Part shown: positions 20,622-29,107 of the stretch, piece by piece
Layout of the letters: each line of letters begins with the position of its first letter
Position numbering within the stretch: the first letter of the stretch is position 1
Source of the DNA: Streptomyces sp. RPT161
GTDB lineage: Bacteria > Actinomycetota > Actinomycetes > Streptomycetales > Streptomycetaceae
DNA length: 64,000 nucleotides
Assembly (NCBI RefSeq): GCF_027533845.1
Contig: NZ_JAPZVN010000022.1
Coordinates: forward strand, 47,907 to 111,906
Reading direction: 5' to 3'
Program-made: the position numbers and the translations under genes
Notes under the pieces: model-generated
Databases searched by the model: none
Seen by the model: the letters and a program-made list of their open reading frames with translations, nothing else
What the model was told of the DNA's origin: nothing

Positions 20622-21505
20622 CCGGCCGCGTTGAGTTCGGCCTCCACCAGTTTTGGGACCGCTTCGGCCAGCGCGGTCCTCCAGTGGCGCATTGGTCCTG
20701 GAGCAGCCTTATCCGAGCCTCTGGGAGCGAGCACGCTGTAACTCGGTCGAACCGCTGCCCGGCGCAGGATGTCGCTGGTCGTCGGCCGCACCCTGTCGGG
20801 GTCAGCGCCGAGGAGGCGGAAGGTCTCACGAGCGAGTTCGTACCAGGTGGTCTCACCGTCCGCGGTGGCGTGGTGGACCCCCGGCCGAATGGCACCGTCC
20901 AGCGTGCCGCGCCCGAGCCACAGCAACCACTCGGCCAGGTCCAGGGACCAGGTGGGCTGGCCGCGCTGGTCCGTGACCACCTCAACGGTCTCCCGTTCAC
21001 GTTCCAGCCGGATCATGGTGCGCACGAAGTTCCGGCCAACCGCGCCGTAGAGCCAGGCGGTTCGCACCACGTGTCCGGTGTGCGGAAGCAAGGACAGCAC
21101 GGCGCGTTCACCGGCCAGCTTGGTGCGGCCATACACCGTGCGCGGCGCTGGGCCGGCGTCCACGGGGTACGGGCGGGTGGCTCCGCCCGCGAAGACGTAG
21201 TCGGTGGAGATGTGCAGCAGTCGTGTGCTGGTGTCGGCGCAAGCGGCGGCCAGGTTGCCGGGACCGTCCCTGTTGACGCGCAGGGCCCGCGCGGGATCGT
21301 GCTCGGCGTCGTCCACGGCTGTGAAGGCGGCACAGTTGACGATCACGTCGGGGCGCAGATCGCGAACCGCCGCCCTCACCGCGGCCGCGTCGGTGACGTC
21401 CAGTTCCGTGCGGGGCAGGCCGACCGCGGGTTCGCCCTCCTCAAGGAGCCGTCGGAGCAGGTCGTGGCCCAGCAGCCCGCCCGCACCTGTCACCAGCCAC
21501 CGCAT
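20579..21505 (-). CDS. rmlD: dTDP-4-dehydrorhamnose reductase
   Basis: RmlD reduces dTDP-4-keto-L-rhamnose to dTDP-L-rhamnose with NAD(P)H. The 308-aa extended SDR starts MRWLVTGAGGLLGHDLL (Rossmann). It has the LHISTDYVFAGG motif (Ser/Thr then Tyr), the catalytic YGRTKLAGE Tyr-xxx-Lys (about residues 127-135) and NFVRTMIRL. I use the ATG at 21505, because the 14 extra codons upstream lie inside rmlB and do not match the family. The start overlaps the 3' end of rmlB by 16 bases, so the pair is coupled. Its own 3' end overlaps rmlC. Confidence 0.94.
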   Translation of the reverse strand: MRWLVTGAGGLLGHDLLRRLLEEGEPAVGLPRTELDVTDAAAVRAAVRDLRPDVIVNCAAFTAVDDAEHDPARALRVNRDGPGNLAAACADTSTRLLHISTDYVFAGGATRPYPVDAGPAPRTVYGRTKLAGERAVLSLLPHTGHVVRTAWLYGAVGRNFVRTMIRLERERETVEVVTDQRGQPTWSLDLAEWLLWLGRGTLDGAIRPGVHHATADGETTWYELARETFRLLGADPDRVRPTTSDILRRAAVRPSYSVLAPRGSDKAAPGPMRHWRTALAEAVPKLVEAELNAAGQPTCSLAAARRSA

Positions 21506-22515
21506 GGTGCGGCTTCCGGTCGCCCCTGGGACACCGAAGGCGCCCACCAGTCACGGTTGTCGCGGTACCAGGAGACGGTGGCGGCGAGCCCGTCGCGGAA
21601 GTCGTGCCGTGGCCGGTAGCCCAGTTCGCCGCAGACCTTGGAGCAGTCGACGGCATACCTCAGGTCATGGCCCTTGCGGTCCGCCACATGACTGACCATC
21701 TCCCAGCCGGCGTCGCACGCCGCCAGCAGCAGGTCGGTCAGCTCGCGGTTGGTCAGTTCGTTGCCGCCGCCGATGTTGTAGACCTCGCCCGGGCGGCCAT
21801 CACGACGGACCAACTCGACGCCCAGGACGTGGTCGTCGACGTGCAGCCAGTCCCGTACATGGCGTCCGTCTCCGTACAGCGGGACCTTCCGGCCCTGGAG
21901 GAGGCTGGTGACGAAGCGCGGGATGATCTTCTCGGGGTACTGATGCGGTCCGTAGGTGTTGGAGGCGCGCGTCACCCGCACGTCAAGGCCGTGCGTACGG
22001 TGGTACGCCAGGGCCACCAGGTCACTGGCGGCCTTTGACGCCGCGTAGGGCGAGTTGGGTTGCACGGGGGCAGTCTCCGGCCAGGAGCCTTCGGCGATGG
22101 ACCCATAGACCTCGTCGGTGGAGACGTGGACGAACCGGCCGACACCACGGCGAACAGCGGCGGCCAGCAGGGTCTGGGTGCCCAGCACGTTGGTGCGTAC
22201 GAAGTCGGTCGCGTCCTGGATCGAGCGGTCCACATGGGACTCGGCCGCGAAGTGCACCATGTGGTCGTGAGTGGCGGCCAGTTCGTCAACCAGTTCCGTG
22301 TCGCAGATGTCACCGTGGGCGAAGGCGAATCCCGGGTGTTCTCGTACGGCGGCCAGGTTGGCCTGATTTCCCGCGTATGTCAGCCGGTCGAGGACGGTGA
22401 TTGTGACGCTGTCGGCCTGCGGACCGCACAGCAGTGCACGGACATAGGCGGAGCCGATGAACCCCGCCCCGCCGGTGACGAGGATCCTGGTCGGTTCGTT
22501 GCGAGGTGGCTTCAT
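21490..22515 (-). CDS. rmlB: dTDP-glucose 4,6-dehydratase
   Basis: RmlB forms dTDP-4-keto-6-deoxyglucose from dTDP-glucose, using bound NAD. The 341-aa protein has ILVTGGAGFIGSAYVR at the N-terminus, HFAAESHVDRSI, VHVSTDEVYGS with the catalytic Asp-Glu pair, YAASKAASD (Tyr-xxx-Lys) and TRASNTYGPHQYPEKIIP. All are diagnostic of 4,6-dehydratases. The ATG overlaps the rmlA stop by 4 bases (ATGA), so rmlA-B-D form one coupled minus-strand operon. Confidence 0.96.
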   Translation of the reverse strand: MKPPRNEPTRILVTGGAGFIGSAYVRALLCGPQADSVTITVLDRLTYAGNQANLAAVREHPGFAFAHGDICDTELVDELAATHDHMVHFAAESHVDRSIQDATDFVRTNVLGTQTLLAAAVRRGVGRFVHVSTDEVYGSIAEGSWPETAPVQPNSPYAASKAASDLVALAYHRTHGLDVRVTRASNTYGPHQYPEKIIPRFVTSLLQGRKVPLYGDGRHVRDWLHVDDHVLGVELVRRDGRPGEVYNIGGGNELTNRELTDLLLAACDAGWEMVSHVADRKGHDLRYAVDCSKVCGELGYRPRHDFRDGLAATVSWYRDNRDWWAPSVSQGRPEAAPCGGW

Positions 22516-23579
22516 GCGGAGATCTGCGCCTTGCTGTGGTCGCCGAGGACGAGCCGGTGGGCGCGCGGTACGGCGGGCGCGGGCGTCACCTCGACGCTGC
22601 GGCCGATCAGCGATGCCTCGATCCTTCCGACCCCGGTCACGGAGGCGTTCTTGAGCACGATGGAGAACTCGATCTCGCTGTCCTGGATCCGGCAGCCCTG
22701 GGCGATAGAGGTGAACGGGCCGACATACGTGTCAGTGAGGACGCTGCCGGAGCCGATGACCGCCGGGCCCACGATGCGGGAGTGACGTACCGTCGCGCCC
22801 GCGTCGATCCGCACCCGGCCGATGATCTCGCTGGTCTCGTCCACCTCACCGTCCACCCGGGGCTCCAGGGTCTCCAGGACGAGGCGGTTGACCTCCAGCA
22901 TGTCGGCGACGTTGCCGGTGTCTTTCCAGTAGCCGCTGACCTCGGTGGAGCGAAGGTCACTTCCGTGGTCGATCAGCCACTGCAATGCGTGCGTGATCTC
23001 CAACTCACCACGCGCGGACGGCCGGACGGCGCGCACCGCCTCATGGATCGCGGTGCCGAATAGGTAGACGCCAACCAGCGCGAGATCGCTCTTGGGCCGC
23101 TGCGGCTTCTCCTGAAGGCCGACGACCCGGCCGGTGCCATCGAGCTCCGCGACCCCGAACTCGGATGGCCGCGCCACCCTGGTGAGCAGGATCTGCGCGT
23201 CCGGGCGTTGTGTGAGGAAGGTGTCCACCACGTCCGTGATGCCGCCGACCAGAAAATTGTCACCGAGGTACAGGACGAAGTCGTCTTCTCCCAGGAACTC
23301 CCGGGCGATCAGTACCGCGTGCGCGATGCCGAGTGGCGCCCGTTGCTGGATGTACGTGACGGTGATGCCGAATGCGCGGCCATCCCCCACGGCGTTACGG
23401 ATCTCTGCCTCGGAGTCGCCGACGACAATGCCGACATCGGTAATCCCGGCGTCCGCGATCGCTTCCAGACCGTAGAACAGGACCGGCTTGTTCGCGACCG
23501 GTAGCAACTGCTTTGCCGAAGTGTGGGTTATCGGTCGGAGCCGGGTGCCCGAGCCTCCCGCGAGTACCAGGGCCTTCAT
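22512..23579 (-). CDS. rmlA: Glucose-1-phosphate thymidylyltransferase
   Basis: RmlA makes dTDP-glucose from dTTP and glucose-1-phosphate, the first step to dTDP-deoxysugars. The 355-aa product has the nucleotidyltransferase signature LAGGSGTRLRPIT at residues about 6-18, then KQLLPVANKPVLFYGL and YLGDNFLVGGI. A left-handed beta-helix C-terminus (repeated hexapeptides such as IIGRVRIDAGATV and VIGSGSVL) makes it the long actinomycete antibiotic-type form, not the 290-aa housekeeping form. GAGGAG lies about 12 bases before the ATG. It diverges from the RRE gene across a 309-base promoter region. Confidence 0.95.
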   Translation of the reverse strand: MKALVLAGGSGTRLRPITHTSAKQLLPVANKPVLFYGLEAIADAGITDVGIVVGDSEAEIRNAVGDGRAFGITVTYIQQRAPLGIAHAVLIAREFLGEDDFVLYLGDNFLVGGITDVVDTFLTQRPDAQILLTRVARPSEFGVAELDGTGRVVGLQEKPQRPKSDLALVGVYLFGTAIHEAVRAVRPSARGELEITHALQWLIDHGSDLRSTEVSGYWKDTGNVADMLEVNRLVLETLEPRVDGEVDETSEIIGRVRIDAGATVRHSRIVGPAVIGSGSVLTDTYVGPFTSIAQGCRIQDSEIEFSIVLKNASVTGVGRIEASLIGRSVEVTPAPAVPRAHRLVLGDHSKAQISA

Positions 23580-23888
23580 TCGTGCAACTCGCTCCTCGCA
23601 TTGGGCGCCGCATCATCAGGCGTCCCTGCCGGGTCACTCCATCACTGACGCCCGAACTGCGTCAAGGCGGTTGAGGCTGCCTTGAGCTGCGGATCCTGCC
23701 TGGAGAAGGCCGAGTTGCCCGGACCGGGGCGGACGTGCTTGTGTTCTCCCCAGCAGGTTCGTGCTGACCACGGGAACCTGGCTGGTTGACCTTGGTGGGT
23801 GCTGAACAAAGCCTTTCCACGGCAACGGTAAACGGGGAAGGTTCGGCGTGCGGCGCTGCCGTGCGGCGAACAGCTTGCAGGGGGAAAC
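23580..23888. other. Divergent promoter region between rmlA and the RRE gene
   Basis: 309 bases with no supportable ORF. It must hold the start sites for the rmlABD operon and for the RiPP gene set, making it the likely control point of the cluster. I see no clear -35/-10 pair or long palindrome. Confidence 0.5.
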
Positions 23889-24992
23889 ATGCAGGATGTT
23901 TTGCGTCACTTGCATATCTGGGGGCGCGGTAGCGCGGGTCTGGTCGGGGCCACACATGATGTGTCGCCAAGGACGGCCTTTGTAGAGTCGGCTGATTTGC
24001 TGCCGGCTGTGCTCGACAGCGGTCTGTGCGACGGCGAAACCATGGCTTTCTCCCCTTCCGGTGCTGCTCCAACTACCGCTTCGACAGCGGAGGTTGTGGA
24101 ATACGAGGGCTCGTTCATCGCCCCCGGTGACGAGATGTCGGTGGGTGAGGACTTCTTCGTCGAGGTCCAGGACTACGCAGTCGCGCCTTTCCTCGCGATA
24201 GCCGGACCGACCCTGCTCCGCGTGACCGGAGAGAACGACTTCGAGGCATTTCTGCACGATGCCGATCAGGCGCGGGAACGGGGGGCGTTCCTGCCCGCGC
24301 TGGTCCACCCAATGATCCAGCTCGGCGACCTGTGCGCGCTGGGAGGCGCGCATGACTGTGGCGGCCCGCGCCACCGGCTGTTCGTCAACAGCCTCGGTGA
24401 GGTGCGGACCGCGCCACACGGCGCCCTGCTCGGCACTGTGCGGGACGGACTGGAGGGACTGACCGCGGTCTGGTCCTCCATCGAGCGTGCGCCAGGCTCC
24501 GGCTGTCCGGTCTGTCTGGGCCAGGCTGTTCCGACCGCCGTGCTGGAGGCCGCACACCGACAGCGGCCCTGGCTGTCACGCTATCTGCACGCCCTGGACG
24601 CGCTGCGGATGGCGGCCGCACGAGGCCTGACCGAACTGAGGGTGTCCGGTTTCGCCGAGCGCCTGGTGACGACGGGGGACCAGGACGCACCGGCCGTCGA
24701 TCTCACCGTCGCCGGCGCGGAAGCTCCACTGCTGCTGTTCAACCCCGAGACCGCCGTGCTCCACGAGCCGCTCGGCAACCGGCAGTTCCAGCTGTCCATG
24801 GACGCCGCTCGCCTGGTCGAGCTGCTGATGGTCCACGGGGACCATGGCGTGGCGGCAGAGATGGCAACACGGCACCTCGGGCTCGGCCAAGACGCCGCAC
24901 TGAGTGCCGTGGCGCAGGTGGAGAGCCACCTGACGGGCGCCGGTGTGCGGCTGCCTGCGGCACCCGCCGGTATTCCGGCGATCACGGGCTGA
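23889..24992 (+). CDS. Daptide-type RiPP recognition protein (RRE-containing)
   Basis: A 367-aa soluble protein that I assign as the recognition element of a daptide cluster. It probably binds the precursor leaders and presents the C-terminus to the dehydrogenase. The N-terminal part has HIWGRGSAGLVG and the acidic EYEGSFIAPGDEMSVGEDF, features I associate with daptide recognition proteins. Residues about 285-352 (FQLSMDAARLVELLMVHG through VESHLTGAGV) have the helix and strand spacing of a PqqD-like winged-helix RRE. GGGGGAA precedes the ATG. It lies 140 bases upstream of the two precursor genes. The class assignment rests on context plus remembered family features, not an alignment. Confidence 0.75.
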   Translation: MQDVLRHLHIWGRGSAGLVGATHDVSPRTAFVESADLLPAVLDSGLCDGETMAFSPSGAAPTTASTAEVVEYEGSFIAPGDEMSVGEDFFVEVQDYAVAPFLAIAGPTLLRVTGENDFEAFLHDADQARERGAFLPALVHPMIQLGDLCALGGAHDCGGPRHRLFVNSLGEVRTAPHGALLGTVRDGLEGLTAVWSSIERAPGSGCPVCLGQAVPTAVLEAAHRQRPWLSRYLHALDALRMAAARGLTELRVSGFAERLVTTGDQDAPAVDLTVAGAEAPLLLFNPETAVLHEPLGNRQFQLSMDAARLVELLMVHGDHGVAAEMATRHLGLGQDAALSAVAQVESHLTGAGVRLPAAPAGIPAITG

Positions 24993-25076
24993 GCCCGTCC
25001 AAGACCCACGTCCCCGGCTCGGCTGTTGAGTCAGTCATGCCCTGAGGCGTGCGCGCGCACAGCGCGACCTCCCTGC

Positions 25077-25117
25077 TTTCCCGTTTGGAACGGGGAGACC
25101 ACTCACGGGAAATCCCG
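25077..25117 (+). promoter_or_regulatory. Overlapping, mutually exclusive hairpins before precursor 1
   Basis: TTTCCCGT (25077-25084) pairs with ACGGGAAA (25105-25112). The latter also takes part in a second small hairpin CGGGA-AA-TCCCG (25106-25117) ending a few bases before the GGAGG ribosome site of the precursor. The two folds cannot form together. This may stabilise the precursor mRNA or tune its translation. Confidence 0.45.
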
Positions 25118-25131
25118 AAAGGAGGGAAATC

Positions 25132-25308
25132 ATGCAGAACACCATTGAGCTTTCCACGCTCGACCTCGGCATCTCCGAGCTGGAGCCGATGGAGGCCCCG
25201 GGCTTCTGGGACACCGCTGCCGGCTTCGTCACCGGCACCGTCATCGGCGGCGCGGTCGTCGGCGGTAGCGTCTACGGCGGCATCGCGCTCGGCGTCGCCA
25301 TCACCTGA
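25132..25308 (+). CDS. Daptide-like RiPP precursor peptide 1
   Basis: A 58-aa peptide starting MQNTIELSTLDLGISELEPM, with leader motif LDLGISELEPMEAPGFW (residues about 10-26). A glycine-rich, almost uncharged hydrophobic helix follows, ending GVAIT with C-terminal Thr. Daptides derive their dimethyl-propanediamine C-terminus from exactly such a terminal Thr. The core contains several Gly-xxx-Gly pairs suited to a membrane-spanning helix, plus Thr, Ser and Tyr residues that could be glycosylated or used by a YcaO enzyme. Cleavage probably falls around EAP/GFW (inferred). AGGAGGG gives a very strong ribosome site before the ATG. Confidence 0.88.
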   Translation: MQNTIELSTLDLGISELEPMEAPGFWDTAAGFVTGTVIGGAVVGGSVYGGIALGVAIT

Positions 25309-25345
25309 TCGGCCTTTCGGCCCGTATCACGGAAGGAGCGTCCGC

Positions 25346-25534
25346 ATGTACGCAGCGGCCGCCGCGTCTGAGCGCACCGCGCTCAGCGCTCCCGGGCTCG
25401 ACCTGGGTATCTCTGAGCTGGAGCCGCTGGAGGCCCCCGACTTCTGGAGCGGTTTCACGACCGGTCTGACGTTGGGTGCCGCCGGTGGTGCCGCTCTCGG
25501 CACCGGCATCGGGATTGGCATAGCCATCACCTGA
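25346..25534 (+). CDS. Daptide-like RiPP precursor peptide 2
   Basis: A 62-aa paralogue of the upstream peptide. An Ala-rich extension (MYAAAAASERTALSAPG) precedes the same leader motif LDLGISELEPLEAPDFW (residues about 18-34). The Gly/Ala/Thr-rich hydrophobic core ends GIAIT with C-terminal Thr. The leader motif and the final Ala-Ile-Thr are conserved while the core differs, the usual pattern for precursor peptides sharing one set of tailoring enzymes. GGAAGGAG precedes the ATG. It lies 37 bases after precursor 1 on the same transcript. Confidence 0.88.
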   Translation: MYAAAAASERTALSAPGLDLGISELEPLEAPDFWSGFTTGLTLGAAGGAALGTGIGIGIAIT

Positions 25535-25635
25535 CCGGTGAGTAGTTGAATCGCCGGGTTCCGCGACACCGGTCCGCGGAAGGCAGTGCGGAACCCGGCG
25601 CACCGCAAACCACAGCAAGACCTCGGGAGGCACTT

Positions 25636-25845
25636 ATGACAAGCCAGCCAGTCGACAACCAGGGATTCCGCTCACCATTGTTCGTGGCGTCCATCATGTT
25701 CGTCCTGGTGGTGCTCATGGCGCTCTCCCCGTTGGTGCTGAACGGTGGTGCACGGTGGACCGCCCTGACGGTGCTCGTGGTCGTCGAGTTCGGCCTCGCC
25801 GTGCTGATGGGACTGCGCATCGCCCAGTCCAGGAGCGACAGGTGA
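25636..25845 (+). CDS. Small two-helix membrane protein of the RiPP cluster
   Basis: A 69-aa protein with two predicted transmembrane helices (about residues 13-35 and 40-63) joined by a short loop, N- and C-termini polar. No family recognised. GGGAGG precedes the ATG. Its stop overlaps the GTG of the ABC ATPase (GTGA), so it is coupled to the exporter and could be an immunity peptide or exporter subunit; neither role is shown by sequence. Confidence 0.72.
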   Translation: MTSQPVDNQGFRSPLFVASIMFVLVVLMALSPLVLNGGARWTALTVLVVVEFGLAVLMGLRIAQSRSDR

Positions 25846-26576
25846 CGCGTCAGGACCCCGCCCGGTTCGACGGCTTCACCAAGACCTTCGGCACCACCAC
25901 GGCCGTCGAGGATCTGACGTTCGCCCTGCGTTGCGGACGCATCCTCGGACTGCTGGGTTCCAACGGAGCGGGAAAGAGCACCTCGCTCCGGGGCCTGCTG
26001 GGCCTGATCCACCCCACCAGCGGCACCGCGACGGTCTTCGGCGTGCCGTATGGAGAACTCGCCCACCCAGCCCGCCAGGTGGGCGTCAGCATGGACGGCA
26101 TGGGCTTCGTCTCCCATCTGTCCGGCCGCAGAAACCTTTTGATCGCCGCCCGTGCGGCGGATCTGGCCGCCAGCCGGGTGGACGCCGTCCTCGACCAGGT
26201 CGGCCTCACCGACAGCGCCGGGCGCAAGGTCAAGGGCTACTCGACCGGCATGCGCCAGCGGCTGTCCATCGCCGCGGCCCTGCTCGGCGACCCGGAGCTG
26301 CTGGTGCTCGACGAACCGGCCAACGGAATGGACCCGGAAGGCATCCGCTGGCTTCGCACGCTGCTGCGTTCGCTCGCGGACGAAGGCCGCACCGTCCTGG
26401 TCTCCAGCCACCAACTGGCCGAACTCGAACAGACCGTTGACGATGTCGCCGTCCTCCAACGCCGCCTACTGTTCTGCGGTTCGCTGGCACAGCTCACCGA
26501 GGACGGCAGCAGCCGCCTGGAGGAGAAGTTCTTCGAGCTGACCGCAACACCGGTGTCAGGAGCAGCAGTTGCGTAA
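25842..26576 (+). CDS. ABC transporter ATP-binding protein of the RiPP exporter
   Basis: A 244-aa cytosolic ATPase of the drug/bacteriocin exporter type. Walker A is GLLGSNGAGKST (about residues 37-48), the signature is YSTGMRQRL (a common CcmA/NatA variant of LSGGQ), Walker B is LLVLDEPANGMD, and the switch His is in VLVSSHQLAE. The GTG start overlaps the preceding stop. Its stop overlaps the TTG start of the permease, so they form one exporter, probably for the mature peptide or for self-protection. Confidence 0.93.
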   Translation: MTRQDPARFDGFTKTFGTTTAVEDLTFALRCGRILGLLGSNGAGKSTSLRGLLGLIHPTSGTATVFGVPYGELAHPARQVGVSMDGMGFVSHLSGRRNLLIAARAADLAASRVDAVLDQVGLTDSAGRKVKGYSTGMRQRLSIAAALLGDPELLVLDEPANGMDPEGIRWLRTLLRSLADEGRTVLVSSHQLAELEQTVDDVAVLQRRLLFCGSLAQLTEDGSSRLEEKFFELTATPVSGAAVA

Positions 26577-27312
26577 CCAGATCGCCGCCGAGACGCTGAA
26601 GGTGCGTTACAGCAGGTCCCTGCTGTGGCTGCTCGGCATCGGCACCTTCTTCGTCGTGGTCTCCAACCTTGGCCTGATGAGCCAGGGGAGGGGCCGTGTC
26701 GTCGCCGGAACGAGCACCGCGGCGGTGCTCACCCACGACCTGGTCCGTAACCCGTTCGCCTACCTGCTGTTCGTCTCGATGGCGGGCGCGATGGCCGTCT
26801 CTGGTGAGTACCAGAACGGCTACATCAGCCGTTCCGTGCTCCTCAGCGGAGGCCGCAACCGGCTGCTCGCGGCCAAGGCCATCGTTTCCTGCGGTGTGGG
26901 GGCCCTCTTCGGCGCCCTGGCCGTGGTGGTCGGTGTGGCGACCAGTTACGGCGCCCTCTCCTCGATCGGCCGCTCACCTGTTTTCGACCGCGAGACCTGG
27001 CTGATCCTGGGCGGCGTCTTCCTCGTCAACGTGCTCGCCGGGCCATGGGGCACGTTCCTCGGCTGGCTGGTGCGCCACCAGGTCGCCTCAGTGTCTCTGG
27101 TCTTCGTCATGACGATGATGGTCGATCCGGCGTTGCAGCGACTGTTGCCGTCCGTTGGCAAGTACCTGATGACCATCGCGATGAGCAGCGTCTACCGCGA
27201 CGACAAGACCGGGTTGCTGTCCGAACCGATCGCGCTGGTGGTCATCGCCGCGTGGCTGGCGGTCGCGGCGGTCGCCGCCCGCAAGCTGCTGGCGAGCAGA
27301 GACATCACCTGA
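26569..27312 (+). CDS. ABC-2 type permease of the RiPP exporter
   Basis: A 247-aa membrane protein with about six helices, matching the short ABC-2/NatB-type bacteriocin permeases. The amphipathic N-terminus IAAETLKVRYSRSLLWLL and the cytosolic GEYQNGYISRSVLLSGGRNR loop are typical of this family. A TTG start at 26569, preceded by AGGAGC, overlaps the ATPase stop by 8 bases. It pairs with the 25842 ATPase. Confidence 0.88.
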   Translation: MRNQIAAETLKVRYSRSLLWLLGIGTFFVVVSNLGLMSQGRGRVVAGTSTAAVLTHDLVRNPFAYLLFVSMAGAMAVSGEYQNGYISRSVLLSGGRNRLLAAKAIVSCGVGALFGALAVVVGVATSYGALSSIGRSPVFDRETWLILGGVFLVNVLAGPWGTFLGWLVRHQVASVSLVFVMTMMVDPALQRLLPSVGKYLMTIAMSSVYRDDKTGLLSEPIALVVIAAWLAVAAVAARKLLASRDIT

Positions 27313-27377
27313 CCCCAACGGCCGGTCCAGCAGTGCGCCATCGCGTTGGACCGCATGCGAAAGCGATCACGATCACC

Positions 27378-29090
27378 ATGAGAACTGGCGGGCTCGACAA
27401 CCGCACGGACCACTCGGCAACGGACGCCCCAGGTACGCCGGGGAACCGTCCGCTACCGGAGCGTCCGGCCCGGGCGGCCGGGACGGTCATCCACCCGCCG
27501 ATGGAAGGCAGCGCGGACGACGCGCCATGGGTCGTCGTCCGCGCCGACCAGCGATACCTGCGGGTCGGCAGGGACGCGGCCGCACTGCTGCGACTGCTGA
27601 ACGGCAGGCTGGACTGCACCGGTCTGGCCGATGCGCTGGGCGCTCGCTGGACCCCCGCCGACGTACGTTCCGCGCTGCTGGCCTTTGACCGCATGGGCCT
27701 GATCTCGGGCGAGGCGACGGCCGAGGACAGCGCGCGACCGCCTCGGCGGCGACGCGTCAGCTACGCGCCGCCACTCACCGTGCACCTCACACTCGCCGAC
27801 CCGGCTCGCCTGCTCGCCCGGATCCGGCCCCTGGCGCTACGGACCTTCGGACGGGCCGGCCGGATCTGCGCGGCGATGCTCGCGGTATGCGGGGTGTGCG
27901 TGTTGGCCGCCAACTCCACACAGGTCGGATACGCGTTGGGGCATCCTCTGCCGCTTCGCGACTACGCGCTGTTCTTCGGCGCTCTGTTGCTGACCACGGC
28001 CCTGCACGAACTCGGGCACGGCACCGTACTGACCTGCTTCGGCGGCAGACCGAGCCGCCTTGGGATCATGCTGTTCTACCTGACGCCCGCCTTCTTCTGT
28101 GATGTGTCGGACGGCTGGCGACTGCCCCGCCGAGAGCAGCGGGCCTGGACCGCGCTGGCCGGTGTCGCCGTCCAGTGGACGGTCGCGGGCGCGGTGGCCA
28201 GCGGATCACTGCTGGTCCCGTCGGGCGAGCTGGGTGACTGTGCCCTCGCGTTCGCCGCCATGACCTATCTGCACGGGTTGCTGAACCTGATCCCGTTCGT
28301 GAAGTTCGACGGCTACATCGCCTTGATGAGCATGGTCGACATCCCGCACCTGCGCACCAAGGCGATGGACGACGCCCGGCGCTTTGTGGCCAGGATCCTG
28401 TTCGGCGGGGTTTATGAGCGTGAACTGCCGGGTGTCCGCTGGGCGGTTCCCTTCGGTCTGTGCTGTCTGGCGTTCCCGGTTTACCTCGTCGGTACCGCCA
28501 TGTACCTGTGGCTCGGAGTGGCGTTGCGGGCGGGCGTGTTCGGCGCTGTCGCATTGGTCGCACTCCTCGGCTACCTCGCCTGGCGCTTCCTGAACGGCGC
28601 CGTGCGCGTGCTGCGGGAGGCGAGAGCGGCCGGCGCCCGCCCGGTCAGACTCGTCGGCGTGGGTGCCGCCGTGGCCGGCGCCGCCGTGGCGCTGCTCGCC
28701 CTGGTCCAGGTGCCGTACCAACTGGACGGGGGATACATCCGGCAGGGGGACACCGTCGAGGTGCTGCTCCCGGCCGGGGCTGACACCCACGTGCTGCGCC
28801 CCGGTATGCCGGTGAGCTTCAACCGCTCCGGCGTGGGCGGCGGCGCGCGGCTGGCACGGGGACAACTGGACGGTACCGCCGGGCGGGCCGTCTCCGCACC
28901 GGTCGAGGCGTTCCTGCCGGTCCGCGCGGACGCCGCCCGGTTGCCCGCGAACGCCTATCCGGCCACCAGCACCGGAGTTGCGTCGCTGCCGCCCGCAGGC
29001 TCGGCGACGCTGGACGGCGGGAGCCTGCCGCTGGGCCGGTGGATCGTCCAGGTGTACGGCGCACCCGTCGTCCGCGTCCTCACCCGTTGA
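27378..29090 (+). CDS. Daptide-type intramembrane metalloprotease (M50) with RRE-like N-domain
   Basis: A 570-aa membrane protease likely to remove the leader peptide. Zinc motif HELGH is at residues about 210-214, and the second M50 motif NLIPFVKFDGY (Asn...Asp-Gly) at about 303-313. Roughly eight transmembrane helices frame them. Residues about 50-112 (WVVVRADQRYLRVGRD through LLAFDRMGLI) look like a PqqD-type winged helix, so the protease may bind leaders itself. The C-terminal about 100 residues resemble an extracytoplasmic beta barrel-like extension (GDTVEVLLPAG...). The ATG at 27378 has a weak ribosome site, so the exact start is uncertain. Confidence 0.83.
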   Translation: MRTGGLDNRTDHSATDAPGTPGNRPLPERPARAAGTVIHPPMEGSADDAPWVVVRADQRYLRVGRDAAALLRLLNGRLDCTGLADALGARWTPADVRSALLAFDRMGLISGEATAEDSARPPRRRRVSYAPPLTVHLTLADPARLLARIRPLALRTFGRAGRICAAMLAVCGVCVLAANSTQVGYALGHPLPLRDYALFFGALLLTTALHELGHGTVLTCFGGRPSRLGIMLFYLTPAFFCDVSDGWRLPRREQRAWTALAGVAVQWTVAGAVASGSLLVPSGELGDCALAFAAMTYLHGLLNLIPFVKFDGYIALMSMVDIPHLRTKAMDDARRFVARILFGGVYERELPGVRWAVPFGLCCLAFPVYLVGTAMYLWLGVALRAGVFGAVALVALLGYLAWRFLNGAVRVLREARAAGARPVRLVGVGAAVAGAAVALLALVQVPYQLDGGYIRQGDTVEVLLPAGADTHVLRPGMPVSFNRSGVGGGARLARGQLDGTAGRAVSAPVEAFLPVRADAARLPANAYPATSTGVASLPPAGSATLDGGSLPLGRWIVQVYGAPVVRVLTR

Positions 29091-29107
29091 GAAGCGAAGG
29101 AATGGTT

